From Actinopolyspora saharensis (GTDB lineage: Bacteria > Actinomycetota > Actinomycetes > Mycobacteriales > Pseudonocardiaceae): a stretch of DNA of 64,000 nt. The translations under genes were made by a program, and so were the position numbers. Below the pieces are notes generated by a model. That model was not told where the DNA came from. It did no database searches and saw nothing but the letters and a program-made list of their open reading frames with translations. Below are positions 63,935-64,000 of this stretch, piece after piece. Each line of letters opens with the position of its first letter. The stretch's first letter is position 1. The stretch is from contig NZ_FNKO01000002.1 of NCBI RefSeq assembly GCF_900100925.1, forward strand, positions 1,054,001 through 1,118,000, written 5' to 3'.

Positions 63935-63951
63935 CCCCGCCACGGGCGGGG
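63935..63951 (-). terminator. Short hairpin after the right-edge gene
   Basis: CCCCGCC (63935-63941) and GGCGGGG (63945-63951) pair perfectly with a 3-nt loop, 14 bp downstream of the stop codon at 63966 on the - strand. Confidence 0.45.
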
Positions 63952-63965
63952 CCGGCCGGGAGCGC

Positions 63966-64000
63966 TCAGAGCACGATGCCGTGCTCGGCCACGGCCCGCG
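63966..64000 (-). CDS. C-terminal end of an unidentified gene (cut by window edge)
   Basis: The last codons read RAVAEHGIVL then stop. In many actinomycetes ispD and ispF precede cysS, but these ten residues do not show ispF features, so no identity is claimed. Confidence 0.3.
   Translation of the reverse strand, partial: RAVAEHGIVL

Noticed and set aside
63966..64000. End of ispF
   Set aside because: Only ten residues are visible and they do not match an ispF end; context alone is insufficient.

Overview
The window is a chromosomal segment of a very high-GC actinomycete. EspG and a proline-rich PPE-like ESX protein, a DasR-type regulator, an AfsR/SARP regulator, a DUF574 methyltransferase and the cysS-rlmB pair point to the Pseudonocardiales. 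The ectoine genes ectABC and a trehalose locus (otsA plus an otsB-GH15 fusion) suggest a salt-adapted member such as Actinopolyspora or a relative. This is an inference from gene content; there is no rRNA gene in the window to confirm it. One tRNA gene is present. No CRISPR array, prophage or transposase was found.

Layout, left: 1-5 kb holds the N-terminus of a streptogrisin-like protease (cut by the window edge), a PLP-dependent dehydratase, and an amino-sugar module of dasR facing a NagB-II-like SIS protein and a BadF-type sugar kinase, with a DasR operator (dre) between them. 5-9 kb holds a DUF3159 membrane protein and an espG/proline-rich ESX-accessory pair. 9-15 kb holds an SGNH hydrolase, a large SARP/NB-ARC/TPR regulator and an ADP-ribosylglycohydrolase homologue. 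15-18 kb is ectABC. 18-28 kb is a mixed run: secreted S1 protease, DUF574 methyltransferase, CocE-like hydrolase, a soluble spermidine-synthase homologue, small membrane proteins, a TetR/DUF4188 divergent pair and a STM3941 protein.

Middle: 28-38 kb is rich in amino-acid functions: Lrp, a gamma-lyase, a second threonine-dehydratase-like enzyme, tRNA-Thr(UGU) and a ThrE exporter. Within it sits a two-gene operon coding a Cas4-like Fe-S protein and a superfamily-1 helicase, translationally coupled and just downstream of the tRNA. 38-43 kb is the trehalose locus. 43-47.5 kb is a tight five-gene operon (DUF4178, DUF4247, a two-TM Pro/Gln-tailed protein, DUF350, membrane spermidine synthase), probably a membrane-associated polyamine-linked system of unknown role.

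Right: 47.5-51.5 kb holds divergent marR/FUSC and a LacI regulator. 52-55 kb is a Zur-box-controlled znuACB zinc importer whose znuB reading frame is broken by one missing G. 55-61 kb has AlgX-like and AlgI-like polysaccharide O-acetylation genes, separated by a four-gene self-regulated ABC exporter operon and a tiny gene coding only the Lsr2 dimerization domain. 61-64 kb is rlmB-cysS.

The strongest unexplained structure is a family of dispersed intergenic repeats at about 14.8-15.1, 31.5 and 49.9-50.3 kb. All copies lie at the 3' ends of genes, share hairpin modules, and one copy contains a tandem array with an exact 97-bp period. Other items worth a second look are the Cas4-like/helicase operon, the DUF4178-to-SpeE operon, the Lsr2 fragment and the phosphatase-trehalase fusion.
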